This document shows, in pieces, positions 1-9,202 of a stretch of DNA of 64,000 nucleotides. The stretch is from Demequina sp. NBRC 110055. GTDB taxonomy: Bacteria; Actinomycetota; Actinomycetes; Actinomycetales; Demequinaceae. The stretch is from assembly GCF_002090135.1 (NCBI RefSeq), contig NZ_BBRL01000004.1, positions 434,001 through 498,000 on the forward strand. Reading direction: 5' to 3'. The position numbers were made by a program, and so were the translations under genes. The stretch's first letter is position 1; every line of letters begins with the position of its first letter. The notes beneath the pieces are model-generated. The model searched no databases, had not been told where the DNA came from, and was given only the letters and a program-made list of their open reading frames with translations.

Positions 1-1579
1 GCTGGATCTGCTGGCGCTCGAGCGGGTCGTTTTGGTCCGACGTCCAGAAGCGGTCGGCGTGGAACACCATGCCGAGGTCCACGCGCCCGCCGCCCGAGGC
101 GCACGACTCGATCTCGAGCCCGGGATGGCGGCGCTTGAGCTCGTCGAAGAGCCGGTAGATCGCCTGGGTCTGACGCCGCGGCGCGGGCGTGCCCGCGTGA
201 CCCGCGTCGGTGAGGAAGCGGTTGTGGTCCCACTTGAGGTAGTCGATACCGTGTTCGGAGATGAGGGCGCTGACCTGGCCGAGCACGTGCGCATAAGCGT
301 CCGGGTTCACGAGGTCGAGCACCTGCTGGAAGCGGGCCGGGGGCGGGACGCGGCCGGGCACCTGGAGGATCCAGTCGGGGTGGGCGCGGTACAGGTCGGA
401 GTCGGGGCTGACCATCTCGCCCTCGAACCACAGTCCGAACTGCATGCCGAGCCCGTGGACGTGCTCGACGAGGGGCGCGAGGCCCGTGGGCCATGCGTCT
501 GCCGAGACGACCCAGTCGCCCAGGCCGCTCGTGTCGTCGCGGCGCGCGCCGAACCAGCCGTCGTCGAGCACAAAGCGCTCCACGCCCACGGTCGCGGCGC
601 GGTCCGCGAGCGCCGTCAGGGTCGCGAGGTCGTGGTCGAAGTAGACGGCCTCCCAGACATTCAGGGTGAGGGGGCGGGCCGATGCCGGTCGTCCCGGCCG
701 CGCGCGTAGCCACGCGTGGGAGGCGGCCGAGATGCCGTCGAGCCCCGCGCCCGAGTAGAAGGCGGCGACGGTGGGGGCGGCATAGGTCTCGCCCGGCGCG
801 AGCTGCGCCTCGCCCGCCTCGAGCAGCTCGCCCGCGCCCAGGGCGCCGCGGCCGCGCACGTCGCGCTCGGCGAGGTGGCGGATGCCGCCGCTCCACAGCA
901 CGCCGAGCGCCCACACCTCGCCGCGCTCGGTAGTCGCGTCCGCGGTCAGCGCGCACTGCACGATGGTGTGGTCGTGGCCGGAGCGGCCCTCGCGCCCCTC
1001 GCGCAGGCGCAGACCGGGCGCGAAGGGCAGGCGCTGGGGTTGGCGCTCGAGTAGCCAGCGGCCGGAGAAGTCGAGGGTTTCGGTGGCGCGGTCGGGCACG
1101 GGCAGGCAGGTGGACAGCTCGTCCAGGCTGTAGACGTCGTCACCCGCATTGGTGAGCGCCTGGTCGATGAGCAGCACGCCGTGCTCGGTCAGTGTCAGGG
1201 TGAGGGACAGCGCCAAGCCGGCCGCGGCATCGGCCATCCGCACGGTCGCGCCGGCGCGGTCCACCGCGACGTCCTCGACGGCAAATAGCGGCGAAAACGC
1301 GTGCGTCCCGCGGTGGCCGCGCAGGGCGGGCCGGCCCGTGTAGCCGCGCGCGGTCTCGCGCAGCATGCCGGGGTCGACGGGGTCGTCGAGGTCGGCGCCA
1401 GGGGCGGCGGGAGTGGTGGCCGCGCGCAGGTCCGCCACGGCCAGGTCACCGAGGGGCTGCCCCCAGTGGAGGACGACGGGATACCCCGCCGCGAGGTCGA
1501 GAATCAGTTCCACGCCCGTCGCGGACAGGCGCACGGCGCCGTCGGTGAGGACGGCGCCGTGCGTGGCCGCGCCGGTCAG
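1..1579 (-). CDS. alpha-galactosidase, GH36 family (partial, 3' end outside window)
   Basis: Glycoside hydrolase that removes alpha-1,6-linked galactose from melibiose or raffinose-type sugars, probably in the cytoplasm. Reading the minus strand gives about 526 residues with the GH36 hallmarks: FGLWFEGEMVSPDSDLYRAH, the nucleophile motif KWDHN (near nucleotide 227, residue about 450) and the acid/base motif ESCASGGGRVD (near nucleotide 105). The C-terminal part lies outside the window. No ATG or GTG exists between the upstream in-frame stop and residue 15. The candidate starts are therefore a CTG at 1579, overlapping the lacZ stop as CTGA, or a GTG at 1534. It is the last gene of the sugar operon and is translationally coupled to the beta-galactosidase. 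The family call is firm; the substrate is inferred. Confidence 0.9.
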   Translation of the reverse strand, partial: MTGAATHGAVLTDGAVRLSATGVELILDLAAGYPVVLHWGQPLGDLAVADLRAATTPAAPGADLDDPVDPGMLRETARGYTGRPALRGHRGTHAFSPLFAVEDVAVDRAGATVRMADAAAGLALSLTLTLTEHGVLLIDQALTNAGDDVYSLDELSTCLPVPDRATETLDFSGRWLLERQPQRLPFAPGLRLREGREGRSGHDHTIVQCALTADATTERGEVWALGVLWSGGIRHLAERDVRGRGALGAGELLEAGEAQLAPGETYAAPTVAAFYSGAGLDGISAASHAWLRARPGRPASARPLTLNVWEAVYFDHDLATLTALADRAATVGVERFVLDDGWFGARRDDTSGLGDWVVSADAWPTGLAPLVEHVHGLGMQFGLWFEGEMVSPDSDLYRAHPDWILQVPGRVPPPARFQQVLDLVNPDAYAHVLGQVSALISEHGIDYLKWDHNRFLTDAGHAGTPAPRRQTQAIYRLFDELKRRHPGLEIESCASGGGRVDLGMVFHADRFWTSDQNDPLERQQIQ

Positions 1580-4500
1580 CGCAGCACTCCCTGGAAACCG
1601 AAGGTGAACGTGAGATCACCCGTCGGCACGCGGTACTCGGGGTGCGTCATGGCGCCCCACGACTGGTCGCCTCCCGCGCCGCGGCGCATGAGGGCGGGTC
1701 GCAGCACGGTGTGGTGGATGGGCGGCAGCTCGTTCGGGTGACGCGCGTTCTCGATCTCGAACGGCGTCCACGGCAGGGCCGACAGCTCCATGGGGGTATC
1801 CGCGTCCAGGCGCACGCCGTAACCGGCACGGTCCACGACCTCGGCCCAGCGCACTCCCGTGTGGCTGCCCGATTCCTGCGGGCGCATGTACCGGGTGAGC
1901 TGCTCGCGCACGTCCGCGGAGTACACGCCCAGACGGGCGGCGCCGCGGCGGTCGACGTAGCTCTCGTGGGGTCCCTCGCCGTACCAGGTGAGGTTCCTGA
2001 GGTCGGCATCCACCGTGAGGAGGAATGCCAGTTCGGGCACGTCGGGCAGGCCCTCTCCCGGACGCAGGTCGACGGTGACCGCGACGTGGCCGTCGCCGTC
2101 CACGCGATACGTGAGGTCGACCTCGCTCACGGGCACGGTGGGCAGCTCAAAGCCGTACGTGATGCTGACGCCGTCGTCGTGGTGCGTGACGCGCGGCTTC
2201 TCCCAGCCCTCGCGGCGCTGGCGGTAGCGGCTTGCGAGCAGCCACTGGCCGTCACGGAAGGGCATGTTCCAGCCGCGCTCGTTGGACGTGGGCGCGTGCC
2301 AGAAGCTGGGCTGCGGCATGTCGCGCAGCAGCTCGCGGCCGCCGTCCGTGGTGCGTCCGTAGCGGTAGGAGATGAGGCCGCCGTGCAGGCGCGAGAACAG
2401 CACCGAGAAGTGCGGCCCGTGCACGCCGATGTTGTGCGTCGACTCGACCACCCTGGGGGCCGATGCCGTGGTCACCCTGGCAGCGACAGCCCCCACGACC
2501 GCCTGCTCCCAGGCGACCTCGTAGCCGGCGGGAGCCCACGCTGTCGAGGCGCGCTGGCGGAAGGACACCTCGACGGTGTGCTCGCCGTCGGCGGGCACCG
2601 CGAACGGGAGCGGGTAGGTGCGGGTCTCGCCCGCGGGAACGTCGACGTCGACCGTCGCGGTGCTGAGCGTCACCCCCTCACGGGCCAGCGTGACGACCGC
2701 CTCAAGGTCGCCGGTGCCGGTGAAGAGCCGGCGGCTGCGGACCTGGAAGTCGCGGTCGCCGATCACCGTGCGCAGCGGCTGATAGAGGTAGCGCACCTCC
2801 TGGTACGCGGGCGTGGGGGTGCGGTCGGCGAAGACGATGCCGTTGGCGGAGAACTCCGCGTCGTGCGGGGCCTCGCCGTGATCGCCGCCGTAGCCCAGGA
2901 AGTCGACGCCGTAGCGGTCGGTCAGCGGCAGGGTCTGGTCGACGAAGTCCCAGATGAACGCGCCCTGGAACAGCGGCTCGGACTCGGTGAGGTCCATGTA
3001 CTTGTCGACCGCGCCGAACGAGTTGCCCATCGAGTGCGCGTACTCGCACAGGAGGAACGGCTTGTCGCGGTGTTCGGCCAGGTGCTTCTCGACGTCCTCG
3101 GCGAACGTGTACATCTGGCTCGTGATGTCCGTGGTTTGCGGGTAGCGCGGGTCCCAGTGAACGCCCTCGTAATGCACGGGACGGCTGGGGTCTGTGGCGC
3201 GGAACCAGTCGCCCGTCTCGAGGAGCACGGAGCCGCCGAAGGACTCGTTGCCGAGCGACCAGATGACGATGCTCGCGTGGTTCTTGTCGCGCTCGTACAT
3301 GCTCGCGGCGCGATCGAGCAGGGCCGCGCGCCACTCGGGACGATCGCCCGGCAGCGCCTGCTCGATCGTGAGCTCGCCGTAGGCGACCTTGTCCCACATG
3401 GCGTGCGTCTCGAGATTCATCTCGTCGATGACGTACAGGCCCAGCTCGTCACACAGCTCATAGAAGGCCGACTGGTTGGGGTAGTGGCTGGTGCGCACCG
3501 CGTTGATGTTGGCGCGCTTCATCAGCAGCAGGTCCGCCTCGATCTCGGCGCGCGTCATGACGCGTCCGCGCGGCCCGAACTCGTGACGGTTGGTGCCATA
3601 GAACACCACGCGCTCGCCGTTGACCTTGATGAGCGCGTCCTCGATGACGACCTGTCGCAGGCCGATGCGCTGGGTCACCACCTCGGTCACCTTGCCGTGC
3701 TCGTCGAGCACCTCCAGGGTGGCGACGTGCAGGTAGGGGTCCTCGGCGCTCCACAGGTGTGGATCGGTGAGGGTCACGCTGAGGCGACCGGACGCATCGG
3801 CCGTGAATCCCTCGCCGCCCGCGAGGGTGGCGCGAACGGTGCCGGCGCCTTCGAGACGGGTGTCGAGGGCGATGGTCGCGTTGGCTCGGTCCGCCGCCAC
3901 CTCGGTCGAGACCTTGAGGTCCTCAAGGTGCGTCGCGGGGCGGCGGGAGAGGGTGACGTCGCGGAAGAGGCCGTGGAAGCGGAAGAAGTCCTGATCCTCG
4001 AGCCAGGATGCGGCGGTCCACCGGAACACCTGGGCCGCCAGGCGGTTCTCGCCGTCCACGAGGTGGTCGGTGAGGTCGAACTCGCTCGGCGTGAATGAGT
4101 CGGTCGCCCACCCGATGTACGCGCCGTTGAGCCACAGCGCGATGCCGGACTCGGCGCCATGGAAGGTGACGCTCAGGCGCTCGCCGTCGGCCAGCGGGCG
4201 CTCGAGCGTGAAGGGGCGCACGTAGCTGGCGACAGGGTTCCAGCGGCTGGGCACCTGGCCGGGCTCGAGGTCCTCCAGCCCATCCCACGGGTACTGGACG
4301 TTGGTGTACTGCGGGCGGTCGTACCCATGCATCTGCAGGTGGCCGGGCACGGGGATGTCGTCCCAGCCGTCCACGTCGTAGCCGGGCGCCTCCCAGCCGG
4401 GGATCACCATCGACGGGTTCTTGGCGTGGTGGACCTTCCACAGGCCGTTCAGGCTCTGCTCGAACGAACTGGCGCCGCTGGCGGCCTCCTCGTGAGAGGC

Positions 4501-4584
4501 GAACCAGCGGTGATCGCTGTGAGCGGGCCGGCGGTTCTCGCAGACGTACTCGGGATCGGTGATGCGGGCGATGTCAAAGGTCAC
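1576..4584 (-). CDS. lacZ: beta-galactosidase, GH2 family (LacZ type)
   Basis: Hydrolyses beta-galactosides such as lactose; about 1002 residues, the usual length of LacZ-type GH2 enzymes. The acid/base motif SLGNES places the catalytic Glu near residue 447, and LCEYAHSMGNS places the nucleophile Glu near residue 514. The sugar-binding, jelly-roll and Ig-like regions expected of GH2 precede these, and the large C-terminal small-chain domain follows. The frame stays open further upstream into the permease gene. The start is set at the GTG at 4584 because it overlaps the permease stop as GTGA and gives the normal N-terminus (residues TFDIARITDPEYVCENRRPA). It sits in an operon with two permeases upstream and a GH36 enzyme downstream, which suggests uptake and hydrolysis of mixed alpha/beta-galactosides. 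Confidence 0.95.
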   Translation of the reverse strand: MTFDIARITDPEYVCENRRPAHSDHRWFASHEEAASGASSFEQSLNGLWKVHHAKNPSMVIPGWEAPGYDVDGWDDIPVPGHLQMHGYDRPQYTNVQYPWDGLEDLEPGQVPSRWNPVASYVRPFTLERPLADGERLSVTFHGAESGIALWLNGAYIGWATDSFTPSEFDLTDHLVDGENRLAAQVFRWTAASWLEDQDFFRFHGLFRDVTLSRRPATHLEDLKVSTEVAADRANATIALDTRLEGAGTVRATLAGGEGFTADASGRLSVTLTDPHLWSAEDPYLHVATLEVLDEHGKVTEVVTQRIGLRQVVIEDALIKVNGERVVFYGTNRHEFGPRGRVMTRAEIEADLLLMKRANINAVRTSHYPNQSAFYELCDELGLYVIDEMNLETHAMWDKVAYGELTIEQALPGDRPEWRAALLDRAASMYERDKNHASIVIWSLGNESFGGSVLLETGDWFRATDPSRPVHYEGVHWDPRYPQTTDITSQMYTFAEDVEKHLAEHRDKPFLLCEYAHSMGNSFGAVDKYMDLTESEPLFQGAFIWDFVDQTLPLTDRYGVDFLGYGGDHGEAPHDAEFSANGIVFADRTPTPAYQEVRYLYQPLRTVIGDRDFQVRSRRLFTGTGDLEAVVTLAREGVTLSTATVDVDVPAGETRTYPLPFAVPADGEHTVEVSFRQRASTAWAPAGYEVAWEQAVVGAVAARVTTASAPRVVESTHNIGVHGPHFSVLFSRLHGGLISYRYGRTTDGGRELLRDMPQPSFWHAPTSNERGWNMPFRDGQWLLASRYRQRREGWEKPRVTHHDDGVSITYGFELPTVPVSEVDLTYRVDGDGHVAVTVDLRPGEGLPDVPELAFLLTVDADLRNLTWYGEGPHESYVDRRGAARLGVYSADVREQLTRYMRPQESGSHTGVRWAEVVDRAGYGVRLDADTPMELSALPWTPFEIENARHPNELPPIHHTVLRPALMRRGAGGDQSWGAMTHPEYRVPTGDLTFTFGFQGVLR

Positions 4585-5441
4585 TTGACGACTCCAGTGA
4601 AGCCTGCGACGAAGGAGCGCTGCAGGACGAAGAAGATGATGATGGTGGGAAGGGACGTGATGAGCACCGCGAGCATGAGCGCGCCGTAGTCGATCACGTA
4701 GCCGCCCGTGAAGTTCGAGATCAGCATGGGCATGGTCTGGTAATCCGGGTTCACCAGGATGACCTTGGGCCACAGGAAGTTGTTCCACGCCGTCATGAAC
4801 GTGATGACCGCCGCCGCCGCATAGGTGGGCTTCATGGTCGGCACGAACATGCGCCAGAAGATCGCGACCTCCTTGAGGCCGTCGATGCGCGCGGCCTCGA
4901 TGATCTCGTGCGGGAAGCTGCGCGCCGACTGCCGAAACAGCAGGATGAGCAGCGGGGTGGCGATCGCGGGGAGCACCACCGCCCACGTGGAGTTCACCAG
5001 GCCGGCATCCGCGAACAACTGGAACAGCGGGATCATCGTCGCGGCGAACGGGATCATCATCGCGAGCATGAGGACCCACATGAGGCGGTCCTTGTTGGGC
5101 GAGTGATAGACCTCGAAGCCGTAGCCGGCGATCGAGCAGACCACGAGCGCGAGGACCGTCGTCGCCACGGCGTTGATGATCGAGTGGTACATCGCCGAGC
5201 CCACGTCCTGGAACTCGGTGAGGGACTGCCAGTTCGCGATGAGGTTGGTGCCGGGCAGCATGCTCGAGCCGAGCACGTCCTGCGTGGTGTTGGTCGCGGA
5301 GACCACCATGAAGTACAGCGGCCCGATCGACAGCAACGCGACGATGCTGAGGAACGCATACTTGGGCACCTCGCGCCACCGGGCCGTGGTCCGAGTGGGC
5401 GCCTTGGAAGGCTTCATTGCCACGTCAGTCACGCTTGTCAC
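4581..5441 (-). CDS. sugar ABC transporter permease, MalG type
   Basis: Inner-membrane permease of a carbohydrate-uptake ABC transporter (CUT1 class), about 286 residues with six predicted membrane segments. The cytoplasmic EAA loop is visible as EAARIDGLKEVAIFWRMFVP, which contacts the ATPase. It pairs with the MalF-type permease encoded just upstream, with a 17-base overlap if the GTG at 5441 is used. That start has a GAAGG ribosome-binding site just before it. Later in-frame starts exist (GTG near 5432, ATG near 5417). No ATPase gene lies in the operon, so a shared MsiK-like ATPase encoded elsewhere is likely, as is common in actinobacteria. The substrate, a galactoside, is inferred from the two hydrolases downstream. 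Confidence 0.9.
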   Translation of the reverse strand: MTSVTDVAMKPSKAPTRTTARWREVPKYAFLSIVALLSIGPLYFMVVSATNTTQDVLGSSMLPGTNLIANWQSLTEFQDVGSAMYHSIINAVATTVLALVVCSIAGYGFEVYHSPNKDRLMWVLMLAMMIPFAATMIPLFQLFADAGLVNSTWAVVLPAIATPLLILLFRQSARSFPHEIIEAARIDGLKEVAIFWRMFVPTMKPTYAAAAVITFMTAWNNFLWPKVILVNPDYQTMPMLISNFTGGYVIDYGALMLAVLITSLPTIIIFFVLQRSFVAGFTGVVK

Positions 5442-6387
5442 CGACCTTCATCTGGATGGCGGCGAGCACGGCCACGATGATGAGGATCACGTAGGACAGC
5501 GCGGCGCCGTAGCCGAAGTTGGGGTTGTTCTGGAAGGACACGTCGAACAGGTAGTGCGACATGGTCATCGTGGTGTTCGCGGGCCCGCCTCGCGTGAGGT
5601 TGTAGGACTCGTCGAACATCTGGATGGTGCCGTTGGTCGACATGATCACGGTGAGCAGGATCATGGGCTTCATCTGCGGGATGGTCACGGAGAAGAAGGT
5701 GCGGATGGGACCGGCGCCGTCCATCTTCGCGGCCTCGAGCGTCGTCGGGTCGATGTTCTGCAGCGCCGCGAGATAGAAGATGACGTTGAACCCCGTCCAG
5801 CGCCACAGCAGGCCGAGGATGATGACCAGGCGGGCGGTGTTGGTCTCGCCCAACCAGTTGATGGGATTGTCGATAAACCCGACCCAGATGAGCGCGTCGT
5901 TCACCAACCCGTCGGTCGCGAAGATGGTGCGGAACACGAGCGAGTAGGACACGAGCGAGATCGCCGCGGGGACGAAGATGGCGGTGCGCCAGAAGCCCTT
6001 CCACTTGAGGCGCGGGTTGTTGAGGATGTTCGCCAGCACCAGCGCCGTCACCAGCATGATCGGCACCTGGATCACCAGGTACAGCAGCGTCGTGGTGAGG
6101 GTGAGGCGGAAGATGTCGTCGTCCAACATACGGTCGTAGTTGAACGTCAGCGGGTCGGCCCAGTCCAGGTTGCTGCCGCGCCCGGTCTGGAAGGACAGGA
6201 TGAGGGCCTGGAACATCGGCCAGAACATCATGATGCCGATGAGGGCGGCGGCGGGGATCAGGAACGCCCAGCCGGTAAGGCTGCGGCGGCGAGCGGCAGG
6301 CGAGGAATACCGCGGGGTACCCTTCGCGCGCTTCGCGGGGGTCGTGGTGGCGCGGTCCGGCCGCACCACAGGCGTCATCATTGACAC
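5425..6387 (-). CDS. sugar ABC transporter permease, MalF type
   Basis: Second membrane subunit of the same CUT1 transporter, about 320 residues. An N-terminal cytoplasmic tail of about 40 residues rich in Arg, Thr and Pro precedes a first membrane helix (WAFLIPAAALIGIMMF), and the EAA loop reads EAAKMDGAGPIRTFFSVTIP. The start is taken as the GTG at 6387, preceded by GGGAG at a good distance; an internal ATG at 6381 is possible. It lies 65 bases downstream of the binding-protein gene, and that gap carries a stable hairpin. Function follows from family and context. Confidence 0.9.
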   Translation of the reverse strand: MSMMTPVVRPDRATTTPAKRAKGTPRYSSPAARRRSLTGWAFLIPAAALIGIMMFWPMFQALILSFQTGRGSNLDWADPLTFNYDRMLDDDIFRLTLTTTLLYLVIQVPIMLVTALVLANILNNPRLKWKGFWRTAIFVPAAISLVSYSLVFRTIFATDGLVNDALIWVGFIDNPINWLGETNTARLVIILGLLWRWTGFNVIFYLAALQNIDPTTLEAAKMDGAGPIRTFFSVTIPQMKPMILLTVIMSTNGTIQMFDESYNLTRGGPANTTMTMSHYLFDVSFQNNPNFGYGAALSYVILIIVAVLAAIQMKVGDKRD

Positions 6388-6408
6388 GAGATACTCCCTT
6401 GGGGGTGT

Positions 6409-6438
6409 GGGAGGGGGCCGGCAGACCGACCCCCTCCC
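6409..6438 (-). terminator. intercistronic hairpin between binding-protein and permease genes
   Basis: GGGAGGGGG and CCCCCTCCC form a perfect 9-base stem with a 12-base loop, followed on the minus strand by no U-run. In binding-protein operons such a hairpin usually protects the upstream message and lowers expression of the permeases, so it is better read as an attenuator or mRNA-stabilising element than as a full terminator. Confidence 0.6.
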
Positions 6439-6452
6439 TGTCCGAGGTGGTG

Positions 6453-7784
6453 TTAGTTCATCGCGAATTCGACGGTGGACTGAGCCTCGCCGAGCGCGTC
6501 GGCGGGAGCGGTGCCGCCCATGATCTGCGTGATCGCCACACCCACGGCGTCACGAGCCTCGTAGTAGTAGGCGCCGGTGTTGTTGGCCGGAACCTCGGCG
6601 CCGAACGAGATCACGTCGGCGTAGATGGGCTGGCCACCGTAGAACTCCTGGGGCTCGGAGTAGACGTCCGAGTCACCGGCGGGCAGCCAGTTCGCCACCG
6701 CACCCGCGCTGGGCAGGATGGTGTCGTACAGCTCGGTCGAGCCGGCGAAGGTCGAGGCCAGGAAGTCCGTGGCGAGCTCGACGTTGGCGTTGGAGCTGAC
6801 GGCCCACGAGGATCCGCCGTTGGCGGAGTAGTGGGTCGCGCCGTCGACGCCGTCGACGATGGGCAGGTTCGTCACGCCCCAGTTGCCGGCCTGGTCCTCG
6901 GCGGTCTGCAGCGAGCCCGAGATCCAGATGCCGTTGATGGTGCCTGCCACGTTGCCGTTGACGAGCGATCCGATGTACTCGTCCCACGAGTTGACCTCGA
7001 GGTAGATGCCCTTCTCGACCATCTGCGAGTACAGGTCGATCGCGGAGGCCAGCGCCTCGTTGTCGGTGATGGTGGGGTTGCCCTCGGCATCGAAGAGGCT
7101 CTGGCCCGCCGACTGCAGCATCATCAGGATCGTGTCGGGCTCGCCCGCGATGCCCGAGAGCATGGGCTTGCCGGTGGCCTCGAGCACCTGCTCGCCCAGG
7201 GCGATGTACTCGTCCCAGGTGATGTCGGTGAAGTCGTCGACCGTGAGGCCGGCCTCCTCGAGGATGTCCGTACGCAGCGCGCTGATCGCCGTACCGGCGT
7301 CGAAGGGCACGCCGTAGTTCTCGCCGTCGATGGTCGAGTAGGCGGTGACGCCGGCGGGGAACTCGTCGAACGCGACACCCGAGTCGGTGATGGGCGTGAA
7401 GAGGTCGGGGTAGTTCAGTGCGTTCTTCTGGAACGCGTTGTTCTGCATGAGGAAGATGTCGGGAAGCTCACCGAACTCCTGCGACTGCGCGAGGGTGGTC
7501 AGGCGAGGCTGCAGGTCCTCCCACGTCACCTCCTGAATGTCCAGGGTGAAGTCGGGGTGCTCCTCCTGGTAGACCTTTTCCGCCTCCTCCATCGCGAAGA
7601 TGTTGAACGCCGGGTCCCAGGCCCACACGGTCAGCGAGTTGTCGCCGGCCGCTGCGGCCTCTCCCGAGCCGCCGTCGGTGCCCTCCGTACCCTCCGAGCC
7701 GTCGTCGCTCGAGCAGGCGGTCAGAGAGAACGCGAGAGTCGCGGCCGCGGCGAAAGTGAGTCCTTTACGAAACTTGGTCATCAT
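6453..7784 (-). CDS. sugar-binding lipoprotein of ABC transporter
   Basis: Extracellular solute-binding protein, family 1 (MalE-like), about 443 residues, that captures the sugar and delivers it to the two permeases. The N-terminus MMTKFRKGLTF is followed by a hydrophobic stretch and the lipobox FSLTAC, with the lipidated Cys at residue 24. A Ser/Gly/Glu-rich linker then leads into the mature domain. The start is one of two adjacent ATGs (7784 or 7781), with AAGGGTGG just upstream; the frame remains open further upstream but that stretch covers the promoter. It is the first gene of the operon, divergent from a LacI-type regulator. Confidence 0.92.
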   Translation of the reverse strand: MMTKFRKGLTFAAAATLAFSLTACSSDDGSEGTEGTDGGSGEAAAAGDNSLTVWAWDPAFNIFAMEEAEKVYQEEHPDFTLDIQEVTWEDLQPRLTTLAQSQEFGELPDIFLMQNNAFQKNALNYPDLFTPITDSGVAFDEFPAGVTAYSTIDGENYGVPFDAGTAISALRTDILEEAGLTVDDFTDITWDEYIALGEQVLEATGKPMLSGIAGEPDTILMMLQSAGQSLFDAEGNPTITDNEALASAIDLYSQMVEKGIYLEVNSWDEYIGSLVNGNVAGTINGIWISGSLQTAEDQAGNWGVTNLPIVDGVDGATHYSANGGSSWAVSSNANVELATDFLASTFAGSTELYDTILPSAGAVANWLPAGDSDVYSEPQEFYGGQPIYADVISFGAEVPANNTGAYYYEARDAVGVAITQIMGGTAPADALGEAQSTVEFAMN

Positions 7785-7930
7785 TGACCACCCTTCTGGT
7801 CGGGTCATGCCCGGACAACGAGCGCACCACGTCGAACGCCCACCGGGTCGAACTTCCCCGAGCGGATGGGCCGTCATCGGCGACGGGCACTGCGGGCCGA
7901 CATCGCTGTCGGCTGCACTCCCCACGGGGT

Positions 7931-7944
7931 TGTTTAGGTAAACA
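7931..7944. promoter_or_regulatory. LacI-type operator (perfect palindrome)
   Basis: TGTTTAGGTAAACA is an inverted repeat with arms TGTTTA and TAAACA around GG. It overlaps the proposed -10 of the sugar operon and lies in the divergent region next to a LacI-family gene, so binding would block transcription. That the neighbouring regulator binds here is inferred. Confidence 0.75.
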
Positions 7945-7969
7945 TAGCGCGGTGACAGTTCCGACGGAA
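7941..7969 (-). promoter_or_regulatory. promoter of the sugar uptake operon
   Basis: Reading the minus strand, TTCCGT (7969-7964) and TATGTT (7946-7941) are separated by 17 bases. The match to the -35 consensus is weak. The -10 overlaps the 14-base operator. The transcript would carry a leader of about 150 bases before the binding-protein gene. Confidence 0.45.
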
Positions 7970-8048
7970 CACGCGCCACATCACGATCCGGTAAAGGCAT
8001 TCCAGGCATCTAGAACGTTCACATGACGCGATGGGAACGTGAACATCG

Positions 8049-8075
8049 CGCGAATCTTCGCGATACCCCTACAAT
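8049..8075 (+). promoter_or_regulatory. lacI-type regulator promoter (leaderless) with palindrome
   Basis: TACAAT at 8070-8075 ends 7 bases before the ATG at 8082, so transcription should start at or next to the start codon and the message would be leaderless; no ribosome-binding site is present. A second palindrome, CGCGAA-TC-TTCGCG (8049-8062), lies between the -35 and -10 positions and may be an autoregulatory site. A further 8-base palindrome GAACGTTC is at 8013-8020. Confidence 0.5.
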
Positions 8076-8081
8076 CCCTCC

Positions 8082-9113
8082 ATGGCGCGCATCGAGGCAC
8101 GCGGCGGAGTGAAACGGGGTCCGTCGATCGGGGATGTGGCGCGCCTCGCGGGGGTCTCCGCGCAGACCGTTTCCCGGGTCTCGACCGGGGCAGAGGTGGT
8201 CCGTCCCGAGACGCGCGACAAGGTCCTGCGCGCCATGGAACAGCTGGGCTATTCGCCCAACCGCGCCGCCCGGGCGCTGCGCGACGGGCGCTACGGTTCC
8301 ATCGGGCTGCTCGCCCGGCGCTTTGACCGCACCGGTGAGGCGCTCACCACCGACGCCATCCTGCGCGCCGCGGAGGCGGAGGACTACTCGGTGACGCTGC
8401 TGAGCGCCCACGACACCACCTCTGACGAATGGGAGCCCGCGGCCCGGCGCCTTCAGCACCAGACCGTCGACGGCATCATCGTCATGCGCGCCGAGGGTGG
8501 CGCGGGTGACCCGCTTGCGCTGCCGCCCACCATGCCCGTGGTCGTCTCCGACTCACGCGCGCACGGTCGGTATCCGCGCGTGGTGAGCGACGAGTACGAC
8601 GGCGCACGCAGCGCTACCGCCTACCTCCTCAGCCTGGGGCACCCGACCGTGCACCTCGTAGCAGGGCCTGCGGACTCCGAGCCCGCCCGCCTGCGCACCG
8701 CCGGCTGGCGCACGGCGCTGGCCGAGAGGGGAGCGGAGATTCATGCACCGCTCGTCGGCGACTGGACCCCCGAGTCCGGCTATGCCGCCGGTCGCGCCCT
8801 CGCGGCAAACTCCGCGGTCACCGCCGTGATGTGCGCGAATGACGAAATGGCGTTTGGTGTGATGCTGGCCCTGCACGCCGCGGGACGCACCGTGCCGGAC
8901 GACATCTCGGTGATGGGCTTCGACGGCATCTCGCTCAGCCGCTACTCGGTGCCGCCGCTGACCACGATTCGCCAGGACTTCCCTCAGATGGGGCGCGAGC
9001 TCGTGCGCATGGTGCTGAGCCAGATTGGCAGCACCCACCTGCACGCGATCCCCGACGTCATCGTGCCGCTCGAACTCGTCGAGCGGGAGTCGAGCGCACC
9101 GCCTCGGCACTGA
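8082..9113 (+). CDS. LacI/GalR-family transcriptional regulator
   Basis: DNA-binding repressor of about 343 residues. The N-terminal helix-turn-helix reads SIGDVARLAGVSAQTVSRVS (residues 15-34), followed by the hinge, where LGYSPNRAARAL is typical, and a periplasmic-binding-like effector domain ending in VPLELVERES. It is divergent from the galactoside uptake and hydrolysis operon and very probably represses it in the absence of the sugar. The effector is unknown. The hinge segment SRVSTGAEVV differs slightly from the common SRVLNG form but remains within the family's range. Confidence 0.92.
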   Translation: MARIEARGGVKRGPSIGDVARLAGVSAQTVSRVSTGAEVVRPETRDKVLRAMEQLGYSPNRAARALRDGRYGSIGLLARRFDRTGEALTTDAILRAAEAEDYSVTLLSAHDTTSDEWEPAARRLQHQTVDGIIVMRAEGGAGDPLALPPTMPVVVSDSRAHGRYPRVVSDEYDGARSATAYLLSLGHPTVHLVAGPADSEPARLRTAGWRTALAERGAEIHAPLVGDWTPESGYAAGRALAANSAVTAVMCANDEMAFGVMLALHAAGRTVPDDISVMGFDGISLSRYSVPPLTTIRQDFPQMGRELVRMVLSQIGSTHLHAIPDVIVPLELVERESSAPPRH

Positions 9114-9202
9114 CCCGGCACGGTCGGCGCACCCACCGCTTCGCGTGAGGCGTGGAGTGCCCCCCGAACCGGACACTGCGTGGCTCGACGGGCGCACCGC
9201 AC

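Noticed and set aside
1642-4098. An 818-residue plus-strand open frame opposite lacZ.
   Set aside because: lacZ has both catalytic motifs; the antisense product is typical high-GC shadow sequence.
4585-5379. N-terminal extension of the LacZ frame.
   Set aside because: It lies within the permease gene in another frame; the GTGA overlap at 4584 gives the normal LacZ N-terminus.
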